A DNA stretch of 51,132 nucleotides, taken from Actinomycetota bacterium (GTDB lineage: Bacteria > Actinomycetota > AC-67). Positions within the stretch are counted from its first letter, which is position 1, and every line of letters begins with the position of its first letter. Location: contig JBAZZY010000018.1 of the NCBI GenBank assembly GCA_041658565.1, positions 1 to 51,132 of the forward strand, written 5' to 3'. Positions 1-6,861 of this stretch are shown here, in pieces. Made by a program: the position numbers and the translations under genes. The notes under the pieces are model-generated. The model had not been told where the DNA came from. It did no database searches and saw only the letters and a program-made list of their open reading frames with translations.

Positions 1-319
1 GATGAACCTGCTCATCCGGAAGCAAGAACCGACCGAGGATTTCTTCCATCACGAGGATGTGTTGGAAGACGTACTCGTACCGCGTTGCACGGGGATGGCC
101 TGGGGTCTTCACCGTGAGGTATCCGGCTTTGCGGTATGTGTGCCCGCCCTTCCAATTTCCGTTGAGTGCACCACGACGTGACGTGCAGCGATTGCATGCT
201 CGGGACTTCACCATCTTGATGTTTCCGCAAGGGCAGCGGTCCTTCGATCGGCACGCGGGGCATCGGAGATGCCTGCTCGAAGGGGCGAAGGATCGCTGAC
301 ATTGCCGGCGCGTACGCAT
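1..319 (-). CDS. HNH endonuclease, partial (C-terminus beyond window start)
   Basis: Reading the minus strand from an ATG at 319 gives an open frame of 106 codons that runs off the left edge. Residues about 20-46 hold paired cysteines (CPAC, CPCG and CNRC), a likely zinc-binding part. Further on, the phrases VFQHILVMEEILGRFLLP and DEQVHH match the start of the HNH fold of phage-type and homing-type HNH nucleases, in which a histidine pair is followed by an Asn-Gly loop. That loop and the final histidine would lie outside the window. No good ribosome-binding site is seen, so the start is uncertain. Family assignment rests on motif recognition. The gene suggests a mobile or phage-derived element extending to the left. 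Confidence 0.6.
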   Translation of the reverse strand, partial: MRTRRQCQRSFAPSSRHLRCPACRSKDRCPCGNIKMVKSRACNRCTSRRGALNGNWKGGHTYRKAGYLTVKTPGHPRATRYEYVFQHILVMEEILGRFLLPDEQVH

Positions 320-423
320 GGTCGCATCAAAGCATGAGGGCATGACACTCACTACGGACAGTATTTGCCTCCACGACGGAATGCGCTCTTATCGCCGCAC
401 GCGAAGCCCTGGGGCAGTCCCAA

Positions 424-777
424 ATGGCTCGACGAAAGAACTCGCGGACCCGGGCGCCCATGAGCAGGCGATTGAAGTTCGAGCCTCCGAAGCATCGGAA
501 GGCCTATCCCACGCACTGCCCCGTCTGCGGCGGGCTGATCGAGCCCCAGGACGTTGATCTAACCGAGCCTGCGCCGGACGGGAGCATTCGAATCATCAGG
601 GGGGTGCCGGCCGGGGTCTGCTCCTCTTGCCACGAAATGTTCCTGCGGCCGGAAGTGAGCAGAAGACTCGAAGAAATCCTCGATGTCGCTCCGACCCAAA
701 GTGTCGAAGTTCCCCTCTGGGACTGGCCTGAGGTCCATGAGCGAATCGGCTTCAAGGCGATCCGGTCGCCGGGATAG
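424..777 (+). CDS. YgiT-type zinc-finger protein (antitoxin-like)
   Basis: The protein has 117 residues with a basic N-terminus. CPVC and CSSC pairs about 35 residues apart bracket a GVPAGVC phrase, the signature of YgiT-type (MqsA N-terminal-like) zinc fingers. These usually form the antitoxin half of a type II toxin-antitoxin pair. No helix-turn-helix DNA-binding domain like that of full MqsA is visible. A PIN-domain gene, now frameshifted, follows on the same strand and is the likely partner, although the commonest partners of this family are MqsR or DUF4258 proteins. The frame is open back to 346, so translation may begin earlier, for example at GTG 361. The stop lies in a 14-bp tandem duplication. 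Confidence 0.65.
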   Translation: MARRKNSRTRAPMSRRLKFEPPKHRKAYPTHCPVCGGLIEPQDVDLTEPAPDGSIRIIRGVPAGVCSSCHEMFLRPEVSRRLEEILDVAPTQSVEVPLWDWPEVHERIGFKAIRSPG

Positions 778-794
778 AAGCGCCGGGATAGAAG
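767..794 (+). repeat. 14-bp tandem duplication at the end of the YgiT-type gene
   Basis: The unit CGCCGGGATAGAAG occurs twice head to tail (767-780 and 781-794). The first copy contains the TAG stop of the zinc-finger gene. The second adds spacer before the PIN gene. Confidence 0.9.
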
Positions 795-886
795 CGAATA
801 GCGCTTCGATGCCGGCCCGGGTCGCGGGTGTTCATCGGCGCTGCGCCGGGAACGGGTGGAGTTTCACGCGGTCGACACCCGGGTCG

Positions 887-1289
887 GTGTGCGGGCCGGG
901 TAGCTTCTCGTACCTCGATTTGTCGGCCATCGTGGAACTCGCGATCCGCGAACCGGAGTCTGCGGCTCTTCGACGGTACCTGCGTGGCCGACGCCCCCTC
1001 GTTTCAAGCGCATTGGCGCACGGAAGTCGCGCGCGCCCTCCTGCCGTTCGGTCGAGAGGCCATCGAGCGTGGTCGCGATGTCCTCGCTCGAATCGATCTT
1101 GTGCGGTTGAACGACCGCGTGCTGGTCGCTGCAGGCAAGCTCCTCCCCGCCGATCTCCGGTCGTTCGACGCCATCCATGTGGCTACCGCGCAGGAACTGG
1201 GAAGCGACTTGGCGCGAGTCGTGACTTACGACGACAGGATGGCGGCTGCGGCCCGGGCGCTGGGGTTCATCGTGTCTGCGCCGGACTGA
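887..1289 (+). pseudogene. PIN-domain (VapC-like) ribonuclease toxin, frameshifted
   Basis: Two frames together give one PIN domain. The first (from about GTG 887) encodes YLDLSAIVELAIREP with the first catalytic Asp. From about 1019 the next frame encodes RTEVARAL (Glu), LRSFDAIHVATA (Asp) and VTYDDRM (Asp), so all four acidic residues survive. The break falls at TTGGCGCACGGAA. Restoring one GC dinucleotide (GCGC to GCGCGC) would give the expected join SALARTEVARAL, so a 2-bp contraction in a GC repeat explains it. It could also be a sequencing error. The start codon is unclear. Intact homologues cleave RNA and are neutralised by the preceding antitoxin. Confidence 0.65.
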
Positions 1290-1452
1290 CTCAGCCACGC
1301 GGGTTCCCGGGTTCGGCAGGCGGCTCGACCCCCTCGGCGCGACAGCGCCTTGGTCGCCACCCTCAACGCGTTCTGCTAGATCGAAGCGAGGATGGTGCGA
1401 TTCGTCGCGGAACCCGCGCCGCAGTATCTGAAGGGAATAGTGACAAAACGGA

Positions 1453-1476
1453 ACCCTAGGGTTGACACCCTAGGGT
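1453..1476 (+). promoter_or_regulatory. Paired ACCCTAGGGT palindromes around a TTGACA box
   Basis: ACCCTAGGGT, itself a perfect palindrome, occurs at 1453-1462 and 1467-1476. The perfect -35-like TTGACA lies at 1462-1467 between them. The possible -10 (TGATCC, 16 bases on) is poor. The arrangement looks like a repressor operator over a promoter, but no target gene is close: the next start is at 1823. Confidence 0.35.
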
Positions 1477-1671
1477 CGTGGTGTGATCCTTTGCGTGAGC
1501 TAGGCATGTTCGTCGGCGGCGTCCAAGGAGTGAGAAGCCGAAAGACGCAGCGTGACGACGGTCTCGGCTCAATAGACCCTGACGCCTATGGGTGAAGCTG
1601 GGCAATTCGGAACATCCCGAATTGCTCGGCTTGATTTTGTCCGGTACCCGGAGTATCAATTCGGTCGAGTT

Positions 1672-1687
1672 TGTGAAATGTTTCACA
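1672..1687 (+). promoter_or_regulatory. CRP/FNR-family operator 1 (TGTGA-N6-TCACA)
   Basis: TGTGAAATGTTTCACA is a perfect TGTGA-N6-TCACA palindrome, the consensus form bound by cAMP-receptor-type regulators including actinobacterial ones. The 39-base block 1672-1710 matches 4196-4234 at 29 positions with no gap, including a shared TGGGCGGAAT beginning 14 bases after the palindrome. It precedes the 5-haem cytochrome. Confidence 0.65.
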
Positions 1688-1822
1688 GACTCGACTGAAG
1701 TGGGCGGAATACCGGACTTCGCTCTCTCGCCCGAGCGAGTTCCGGGGCGGACGCACAGCATGTGCGCCCGCGCGGCGGGGAAGTTCCCCGGCCTACCGGA
1801 CGGGCGAGTAGGGGGTAGTTGA

Positions 1823-2563
1823 ATGAAGCAAGTGAAGCGCACAGCGTTGATCGCTCTGGCCGCTCTGGTCGGAGCTATTGCGCTCGTGCCGACGTTCGCC
1901 GGAGCCACGGGGGAGCCGGCAACCGCACGCGAGCGCATGCGCGCGGAAGGCACGGAGCCTGGCGTCTTTGAGGGCGAAATCACGCATTCCATGAAGGTCA
2001 AGGATGCTAATGGCAACGTGATTGGGACGCGGGACATGGTTCAGGCGGATGCTCCTCCGGGGGCGGACTGCCAGGCGGCATGCCACTCTGGGAACATCGA
2101 GATCTGGAGAACCACGAACGCCAATTCCCCCGGATTCACCAACGCATTTGGGGTCACCCCGGTGTACACGGGCAGTATCTATCCCTTTAAGGCTCTCAGT
2201 GCTCTCGAGCCCGGTCTCCTTGGACCCAACAAGCACAAGGAGATCTTCGACACCAAGGGCTGCTTCGGGTGCCACAGCAAGCAGGCTGCGGTGGACCGCG
2301 GTCTCGAGGAGATCACGGGCTGCAAGGACTGTCACGAGTTCGCATTGACGGCCCCGGGTAACCTCCACACGACGCATGCGACGTTGATGAACGCTGAGAT
2401 CCCGCTTGGGGACGCTGCGCAGGCTCCCGGCACGACGGCGTGTGTCTACTGCCACGGCGACCTCGAGGGATCTGCCGGCAACGCATCGTGCTGGAACTGC
2501 CACGAGTCAGGTCACTACAACAAGGCTGTCTACTGGGCGCCCACAGCGCTTCCTGCTCCGTAA
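1823..2563 (+). CDS. Secreted 5-haem c-type cytochrome
   Basis: The protein has 246 residues. It opens with a basic stretch and a hydrophobic Ala/Leu-rich core ending near AGA (residues 1-28), a Sec signal peptide. Covalent haem sites are one CX3CH (C83, CQAACH) and four CXXCH at about residues 147, 167, 207 and 223 (CFGCH, CKDCH, CVYCH, CWNCH), with several distal histidines available as second ligands. There is no membrane anchor or lipobox, so the protein should be released outside the membrane. The gene stands alone: a CRP/FNR-type palindrome lies 136 bases upstream and a strong terminator follows. An electron-transfer role is inferred from haem content and neighbours. I cannot name a specific family. 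Confidence 0.9.
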   Translation: MKQVKRTALIALAALVGAIALVPTFAGATGEPATARERMRAEGTEPGVFEGEITHSMKVKDANGNVIGTRDMVQADAPPGADCQAACHSGNIEIWRTTNANSPGFTNAFGVTPVYTGSIYPFKALSALEPGLLGPNKHKEIFDTKGCFGCHSKQAAVDRGLEEITGCKDCHEFALTAPGNLHTTHATLMNAEIPLGDAAQAPGTTACVYCHGDLEGSAGNASCWNCHESGHYNKAVYWAPTALPAP

Positions 2564-2591
2564 CTAGAGCCGACGAGAGAAGACATCCAAG

Positions 2592-2624
2592 ACGAAGCGC
2601 CCTTCGGGGCGCTTCGTTCTTTTT
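2592..2624 (+). terminator. Rho-independent terminator after the 5-haem cytochrome gene
   Basis: A perfect 11-bp stem (ACGAAGCGCCC with GGGCGCTTCGT) and a TTCG tetraloop are followed by TTCTTTTT. Confidence 0.95.
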
Positions 2625-2757
2625 GGGCGAGCCTGATCGATTCGTCGGCTGGGGGCCGCTGACGCCGGACATATCTCCCATTCGCGCTGACGGATTGCCT
2701 AGGCGAGGTGGCTTTTGCTAAGAGTGGGGTGTTTTCTGGTATTCGCCGGAGCGACTT

Positions 2758-2773
2758 CGTGAAGGAGATCACG
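2758..2773 (+). promoter_or_regulatory. Possible CRP/FNR-family operator (CGTGA-N6-TCACG)
   Basis: CGTGAAGGAGATCACG is a perfect inverted repeat (TCGTGA/TCACGA with the flanks) in the same N6 geometry as the three clearer sites, 56 bases before the 8-haem gene start. The outer T/A bases of the consensus are replaced by C/G, so binding is less sure. Its AGGAGA core also resembles a ribosome-binding site but has no start codon at the right distance. Confidence 0.35.
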
Positions 2774-2828
2774 AGGTCCGAAACGAACCAGTAACCAGGC
2801 AATGCAGCGCCGACGCGTGGAGCACCAG

Positions 2829-4109
2829 ATGGTGAAGAGGAAGATGAGGACCAGGTTTGCGGCTCTGGCTGCCGTCGTTGCCGGTCTCGCCGGCCTCACC
2901 GTTCCCGTTTCCGGCAGCGCGGCCGACACGCCGACCTACGTTGGCTCCGGTTTCTGCGCGATGTGCCACCAGGACATCTACTACACGCAGAGCGCGACTC
3001 CTCACGCGCGGATGCTCACGTCGGCTCGGCTGGCCAAGCTCCGCGGACTGCCTCTTCCCGAGGGCTACACCTGGGATGACATCTACCTGGTCCTCGGGGG
3101 CCGCAATCGGATCCGGTACGTCGGACAGGACGGCAACTTCGTAACCAAGACCGGGCCTAACCGAGACCAACTTGCGAACAACGAGTACCTGGTGTCGAGC
3201 AAGACCTGGGTCACCGGGATGACGGACGAGGTCGTCCCTTACGACTGCGGCTCCTGTCACACCTCGGGATACTCGGAAACCGGGAACCAGGGGGGCAAGC
3301 CCGGAATCGTCGGATCGTGGGTCGAGAACGGGGTCGTGTGTGAGACGTGCCATGGGCCCGGGAGCGCCCACGCGACCACGAAGGACCCATCCAAGATCGT
3401 CAAGGACACGTCGGCGGCGGCCTGTGGAAGGTGTCACAGCGTGGCTCCGCTGGACCAGATCCCTGCTGAGGGCGGATTCGTTCGGACGGGTGCTCAACTC
3501 AATGAGATTTCGAAAAGCCCGCACGCCTGGGCAGAGTGCGTCCAGTGCCACAGCCCCCACGACAAGACTCCGGCCCCCGTTTGCGGGGACTGCCATGGGA
3601 AGGTCGCGGAGTCGTTCGAGGGGAGCCTGTTGGCCTCGACGGGCATGAACTGCGTCGGGTGTCACATGCCGAAGGTCGCCAAGAGCGCGCGCCAGTTCAA
3701 CGCGAACTTCGCCGACTCGCGCGCGCACATCTTCCGCATCAACACCGATCCTGCCGCTCCGCAGCTCACGGTGGACGGCAAGTACGTCGAGCCATACTTG
3801 GGGTTGGCTTGGGCGTGCCTCGGGTGCCACGAAGACAAGAACGCATCGTGGGCCGCAGGTGTTGCTGTCGGCATCCACGGTGACTCGGACGCGGACGGAC
3901 TGACCGGCGGTGATGAAGCCGTTCTGGGGACCGATCCGCAGGACCCCGATACAGACGGGGACTTGGCTTCCGACGGCGCTGAGTGGCAGGGAGGTAGTGA
4001 CCCGCTCAATCCCTTCAGCGTGCCCACTCCGGCCGGCGTCGTCGTTGTGCCGACAAATCCGCCGTTCCACGAAGTCCCGGTGCTCGACGACCAGAAGCCG
4101 ATCCAGTAG
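2829..4109 (+). CDS. 8-haem cytochrome c554-like protein with TSP3-type calcium-binding tail
   Basis: The protein has 426 residues from ATG 2829, chosen for GGAG seven bases upstream; ATG 2802 and 2844 are alternatives. A basic signal peptide (about 1-32) leads to YVGSGFCAMCHQD, typical of the cytochrome c554 family. Eight CXXCH motifs lie at about residues 43, 140, 171, 199, 237, 252, 275 and 330. After the last haem, residues 345-390 carry Asp-rich repeats (DSDADGL, DPDTDGD) like thrombospondin type 3 or dockerin loops, which bind calcium in extracellular proteins. A Pro/Val-rich end follows. No membrane anchor is seen. Joining a multihaem domain to a surface-type calcium module suggests placement in or on the cell wall. 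Its substrate is unknown. Confidence 0.88.
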   Translation: MVKRKMRTRFAALAAVVAGLAGLTVPVSGSAADTPTYVGSGFCAMCHQDIYYTQSATPHARMLTSARLAKLRGLPLPEGYTWDDIYLVLGGRNRIRYVGQDGNFVTKTGPNRDQLANNEYLVSSKTWVTGMTDEVVPYDCGSCHTSGYSETGNQGGKPGIVGSWVENGVVCETCHGPGSAHATTKDPSKIVKDTSAAACGRCHSVAPLDQIPAEGGFVRTGAQLNEISKSPHAWAECVQCHSPHDKTPAPVCGDCHGKVAESFEGSLLASTGMNCVGCHMPKVAKSARQFNANFADSRAHIFRINTDPAAPQLTVDGKYVEPYLGLAWACLGCHEDKNASWAAGVAVGIHGDSDADGLTGGDEAVLGTDPQDPDTDGDLASDGAEWQGGSDPLNPFSVPTPAGVVVVPTNPPFHEVPVLDDQKPIQ

Positions 4110-4420
4110 CTGCGGTTTCGCGTCGGTCGAAGCAGTCGCAGGCGAACTCGGGAATTGACTCGCCTCCACCCGCCGTGTATCAGTCACGGTAGGATTGTGA
4201 ATGAATTCACGAATTCGACTTGGGTGGGCGGAATCGCTCTTAAGCGGCAGTTAGGAAGCAAGAACATTGGTGCGTTTTGTGTCAATGTCTGTCGGAGCGG
4301 AACTTGTCGCACTAGGGTCTTCTGACAATTGGATGACATCGCACTGGGCGAAGGAGCTCCGAAGTTGCACGTCTCGATGAGCGACGCCCCGGTACGACGT
4401 CGGAGATGAGGGTCCGACCG
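4110..4420. other. Intergenic leader of the main cytochrome operon
   Basis: This is 311 bases without a credible gene. It holds a CRP/FNR-type palindrome at 4196-4211, then about 200 bases before the operon start. I saw no clear terminator for the upstream gene and no known riboswitch. Specifically, the conserved core of the c-di-GMP (GEMM) class, common before cytochrome genes in other bacteria, is absent. Confidence 0.55.
4196..4211 (+). promoter_or_regulatory. CRP/FNR-family operator 2 (TGTGA-N6-TCACG)
   Basis: TGTGAATGAATTCACG keeps TGTGA-N6-TCAC. Bases 4196-4234 align without gaps to 1672-1710 (29 of 39 identical), sharing TCGACT and TGGGCGGAAT at the same spacing, so the two promoters probably respond to the same regulator. 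It lies upstream of the six-gene cytochrome operon. Confidence 0.6.
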
Positions 4421-5284
4421 ATGTCCGTCACGAAGGGGAGAACTCGCCGCAATCTGGCGGGCGCTGCGTTGCTGTGTTTCGTCGGCGCGAGCGCCTACCT
4501 GGCGGGCGCCGCGGGAACGTCGGGGAGCGATGGTGGCACCGGTGGCGGCGCACCGATCCAAGGTGAACACCCGGGACCTTCGTTCTTCGGGTGTCCGGAG
4601 TGTCACAGTGATCTTGATCGCGTCTTCGACCAGAACCGGGCAGACGGTCTGCGCTTCCGTCATGAAGTTCACTTCAGCAAGGGCGAGGCGGATTGCGGTA
4701 TGTGCCATCCAGCGCAAACGCATGCTCCGGAGGCGATCCGCAAGCCGACCATGGTGCGGTGTTTCATGTGCCATGGTTCCTCGAAGCGGGCGAAGGCCCC
4801 GGGGTCGTGTGGCACATGTCATCCGACCGGATTCAATCTGTCTCCCGACTCGCATCTCGCATCTCGCTGGGCGGGTCGGGGGCACGGACGTGCCGGAGTC
4901 GAGCGGACGACATGCCTTGTCTGTCACGAGGCGCGGTCGTGTGATCGGTGCCACGGTGTGTCGATGCCCCATCCGGCAGGGTGGGCGAAGTTCCCGCACG
5001 TCGATTCCTTCTTCGACCGCGGCGCTGAGTTGTGCGCTCGCTGCCATCCACGGCGCGCGGCCTCTCCCGATTTCTGCGACAGATGTCACCACCCGGCCGC
5101 GTCACCCAAGGCGGCATGGATCGCGTCGCATCCCGTTGTCGTTAGGTCCAAGGGTGCTGCCGATTGCTTCGGGTGTCACGATCCGGAAACGTGTGCGGGG
5201 TGCCACGCGCGCGGAGAGGACCGCAACACTTTCGATGGCGATCGCGCGGCCGCCATTCGGCGCCAGAAGGGTGGATCCGCCTGA
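4421..5284 (+). CDS. Secreted 10-haem c-type cytochrome
   Basis: The protein has 287 residues from ATG 4421, preferred over ATG 4406 because GAGGG sits eight bases before it. A twin-basic start and hydrophobic core (about 1-32) form a signal peptide or N-terminal anchor. Ten CXXCH motifs run from residue 58 to 258 (CPECH, CGMCH, CFMCH, CGTCH, CLVCH, CDRCH, CARCH, CDRCH, CFGCH, CAGCH), about one haem per 20 residues, with phrases such as HPAGW next to sites 5-6. Close haem packing suits electron relay rather than catalysis. It is the first gene of an operon and its stop overlaps the start of the next cytochrome (ATGA). No exact family is recognised. Confidence 0.88.
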   Translation: MSVTKGRTRRNLAGAALLCFVGASAYLAGAAGTSGSDGGTGGGAPIQGEHPGPSFFGCPECHSDLDRVFDQNRADGLRFRHEVHFSKGEADCGMCHPAQTHAPEAIRKPTMVRCFMCHGSSKRAKAPGSCGTCHPTGFNLSPDSHLASRWAGRGHGRAGVERTTCLVCHEARSCDRCHGVSMPHPAGWAKFPHVDSFFDRGAELCARCHPRRAASPDFCDRCHHPAASPKAAWIASHPVVVRSKGAADCFGCHDPETCAGCHARGEDRNTFDGDRAAAIRRQKGGSA

Positions 5285-6015
5285 TGCGGATCCGGAGTCT
5301 GTTGCGGGTAGGCGGTCATCGCCGTCGTCGCGTATTGATGCTGGCCTCAGGGTTGTTCGTCGTCGGCCTCTTCGCGTTGTCCGGCTGGACTCGGCTGGTC
5401 GGGGGGTCCTCGTTCTGCACGAAGTGCCACGAAATGGAGCCGGCTGCGCTAACGGCGGGGAGATCCACTCACGCCGATGTGCCCTGCATCGCGTGCCATG
5501 AGGGATCGGGGCTCTTGGGTGCGTTGGCCTACGCACCGAGTCTCGCGCGCGAGTCTCTCCACAAGCTCGTCGGGTTCGGCGCGGGAGGAGTACTGAAAGC
5601 TAAGCCGTGTTCCGGATGCCACCGGTCGACGACGTCGTCCGGTGTGCTCGCGGCGAAGGGTGGGCATCCCGGCTCGAAATCGGACTGCAAGTCCTGTCAC
5701 GGTCAGGTGGCGCATCTTGTCGCTGCTCCTGCGACCGCGTCGACTCCGACCGCGAAGCCGCATCCGACCGGCTGGGTCGGGCGCCACGGGGCTGCGGCGA
5801 CGCAGCGGGGCGTAGGCAAGTGCGCCACATGCCATCCGCCGGTGCTTTGCAAGAGCTGTCACGGCACTGAAATCCCGCACAAGTCCGACTGGCTCAAGAA
5901 GCACGTTCGCGATGAGCGTACGGGTCGAGCGTGTTTTACGTGCCACGTGTCCCAGGACTGCGAGTCCTGTCATGCCCGACACGGCATTCATCCAGAGCAG
6001 GGCCTGTACCGGTGA
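5284..6015 (+). CDS. 8-haem NapC/NrfH-like membrane-anchored cytochrome c
   Basis: The protein has 243 residues. The start is the ATG in the ATGA overlap with the upstream gene. After an Arg-rich cytoplasmic end comes one membrane helix (about residues 18-38), then FCTKCHEMEP and HADVPCIACHEG, the opening pattern of NapC/NirT/NrfH quinol dehydrogenases, which take electrons from menaquinol and pass them outward. Eight CXXCH sites lie between residues 45 and 226, against four in ordinary NapC/NrfH, so the protein carries an extra C-terminal haem chain. Its place among secreted cytochromes makes it the best candidate for the membrane entry point of the conduit. The quinol role is inferred from the motif only. 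Confidence 0.85.
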   Translation: MRIRSLLRVGGHRRRRVLMLASGLFVVGLFALSGWTRLVGGSSFCTKCHEMEPAALTAGRSTHADVPCIACHEGSGLLGALAYAPSLARESLHKLVGFGAGGVLKAKPCSGCHRSTTSSGVLAAKGGHPGSKSDCKSCHGQVAHLVAAPATASTPTAKPHPTGWVGRHGAAATQRGVGKCATCHPPVLCKSCHGTEIPHKSDWLKKHVRDERTGRACFTCHVSQDCESCHARHGIHPEQGLYR

Positions 6016-6024
6016 GGGTCTGAG

Positions 6025-6861
6025 GTGAATAAGCGACGAGGATTGATGGGGTTGATGCTCGGCATTGGGGCGCTGCTGGTCGCCGAGGGCGTGCTCGTGA
6101 CTGCGGTTCTCGTGTCGCCGAGCGCGCGCGTCACCGTTTCCGCGAAGCTCGCCGGCGTGACGGAGGTGCTGGCCGGCTCGGACGATGCTCCCGGACTTAC
6201 GAGCCGGGTTTCCGGAGGCGCGAGCAACTTCTACCGGACGTGGGCTCAGCCTCTGTGGTCGGCTCCTGCGCTGCCCAAGGCGGGGTCGGGATTTAGCAAG
6301 TGCGTTTCCTGTCACAAGGATTACGCTTCGCCGGAGCGCGCGCCGATGGTGCGCATGGACCATCCGCGTCACGCACAGGCCGGTGTCGACTGCGCGACGT
6401 GCCACACGTCAGTGGACCATCCTGATCCGGGGATTCCGGAGGAGAAGGTCTGTGCCGGCTGTCACGACGAAACGAAGTCGATCAAGAGCTGCGGCTTCTG
6501 CCATGCACCGGGCTCACTCCCGCATTTCTACTTGTTGGGCATCCCGCGCGACGGCGCCGTGGACTGCGCTACGTGCCACCGCCCGGGAGAGATTGCGAAG
6601 GGCTCGGGGCGCTCGCGATTGAACGCGCCGGCGTTTACCGGCAAGAACCGGGCACTGTGTTCCAAGTGTCACGAGAAGGCGGTTTGCGAGAAGTGCCACA
6701 GCGAGAAGCACCCTGCAAACTGGCTTGCGAATCACGGCGACGGCGATTCGGCGCCGTGCCTAAGATGTCACCGCTACGAGTGGTGCACGGAGCGTTGCCA
6801 CAATCGCCCCGCCTTCCCGCGAAGCATTAGTTCGGCGAGGTTCTCTGGAGGATCTCAATGA
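6025..6861 (+). CDS. 9-haem c-type cytochrome with N-terminal membrane segment
   Basis: The protein has 278 residues from GTG 6025, with GAGGG six bases upstream. Residues about 5-30 form a hydrophobic signal or anchor helix, followed by about 60 haem-free residues. Eight CXXCH motifs begin at residue 93 (CVSCH, CATCH, CAGCH, CGFCH, CATCH, CSKCH, CEKCH, CLRCH) and a final CX3CH (CTERCH) lies at residue 254. The phrase MVRMDHPRHAQAGVDCATCH resembles small multihaem c7/c3-type folds in which a distal His precedes the motif. It lies nine bases after the NapC-like gene and overlaps the next gene by ATGA. It is likely a redox partner of the NapC-like protein; the exact acceptor is unknown. Confidence 0.87.
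   Translation: MNKRRGLMGLMLGIGALLVAEGVLVTAVLVSPSARVTVSAKLAGVTEVLAGSDDAPGLTSRVSGGASNFYRTWAQPLWSAPALPKAGSGFSKCVSCHKDYASPERAPMVRMDHPRHAQAGVDCATCHTSVDHPDPGIPEEKVCAGCHDETKSIKSCGFCHAPGSLPHFYLLGIPRDGAVDCATCHRPGEIAKGSGRSRLNAPAFTGKNRALCSKCHEKAVCEKCHSEKHPANWLANHGDGDSAPCLRCHRYEWCTERCHNRPAFPRSISSARFSGGSQ

Larger units (their letters stand above)
1290..1822. other. Gene-poor region upstream of the first cytochrome
   Basis: No open frame here looks coding. The stretch holds a TTGACA box flanked by two ACCCTAGGGT palindromes (1453-1476) and a CRP/FNR-type palindrome (1672-1687). The part 1480-1620 can form short hairpins, but I could not match it to a known riboswitch. It marks the border between the accessory left edge and the cytochrome cluster. 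Confidence 0.6.

Noticed and set aside
683..1459. 258-codon + strand frame through the PIN region
   Set aside because: Only its middle part matches the PIN N-terminus; the rest is Arg/Ser-rich out-of-frame translation. It was treated as a frameshifted gene instead.
1480..1620. Possible c-di-GMP riboswitch before the first cytochrome
   Set aside because: A short GAAAGACGCA stretch resembles part of the class, but the conserved GGCAAACC-type core is absent and no complete fold could be drawn.
2769..4187. 472-codon minus-strand frame opposite the 8-haem cytochrome
   Set aside because: The + strand holds a signal peptide and eight CXXCH motifs. The antisense frame is compositionally driven.
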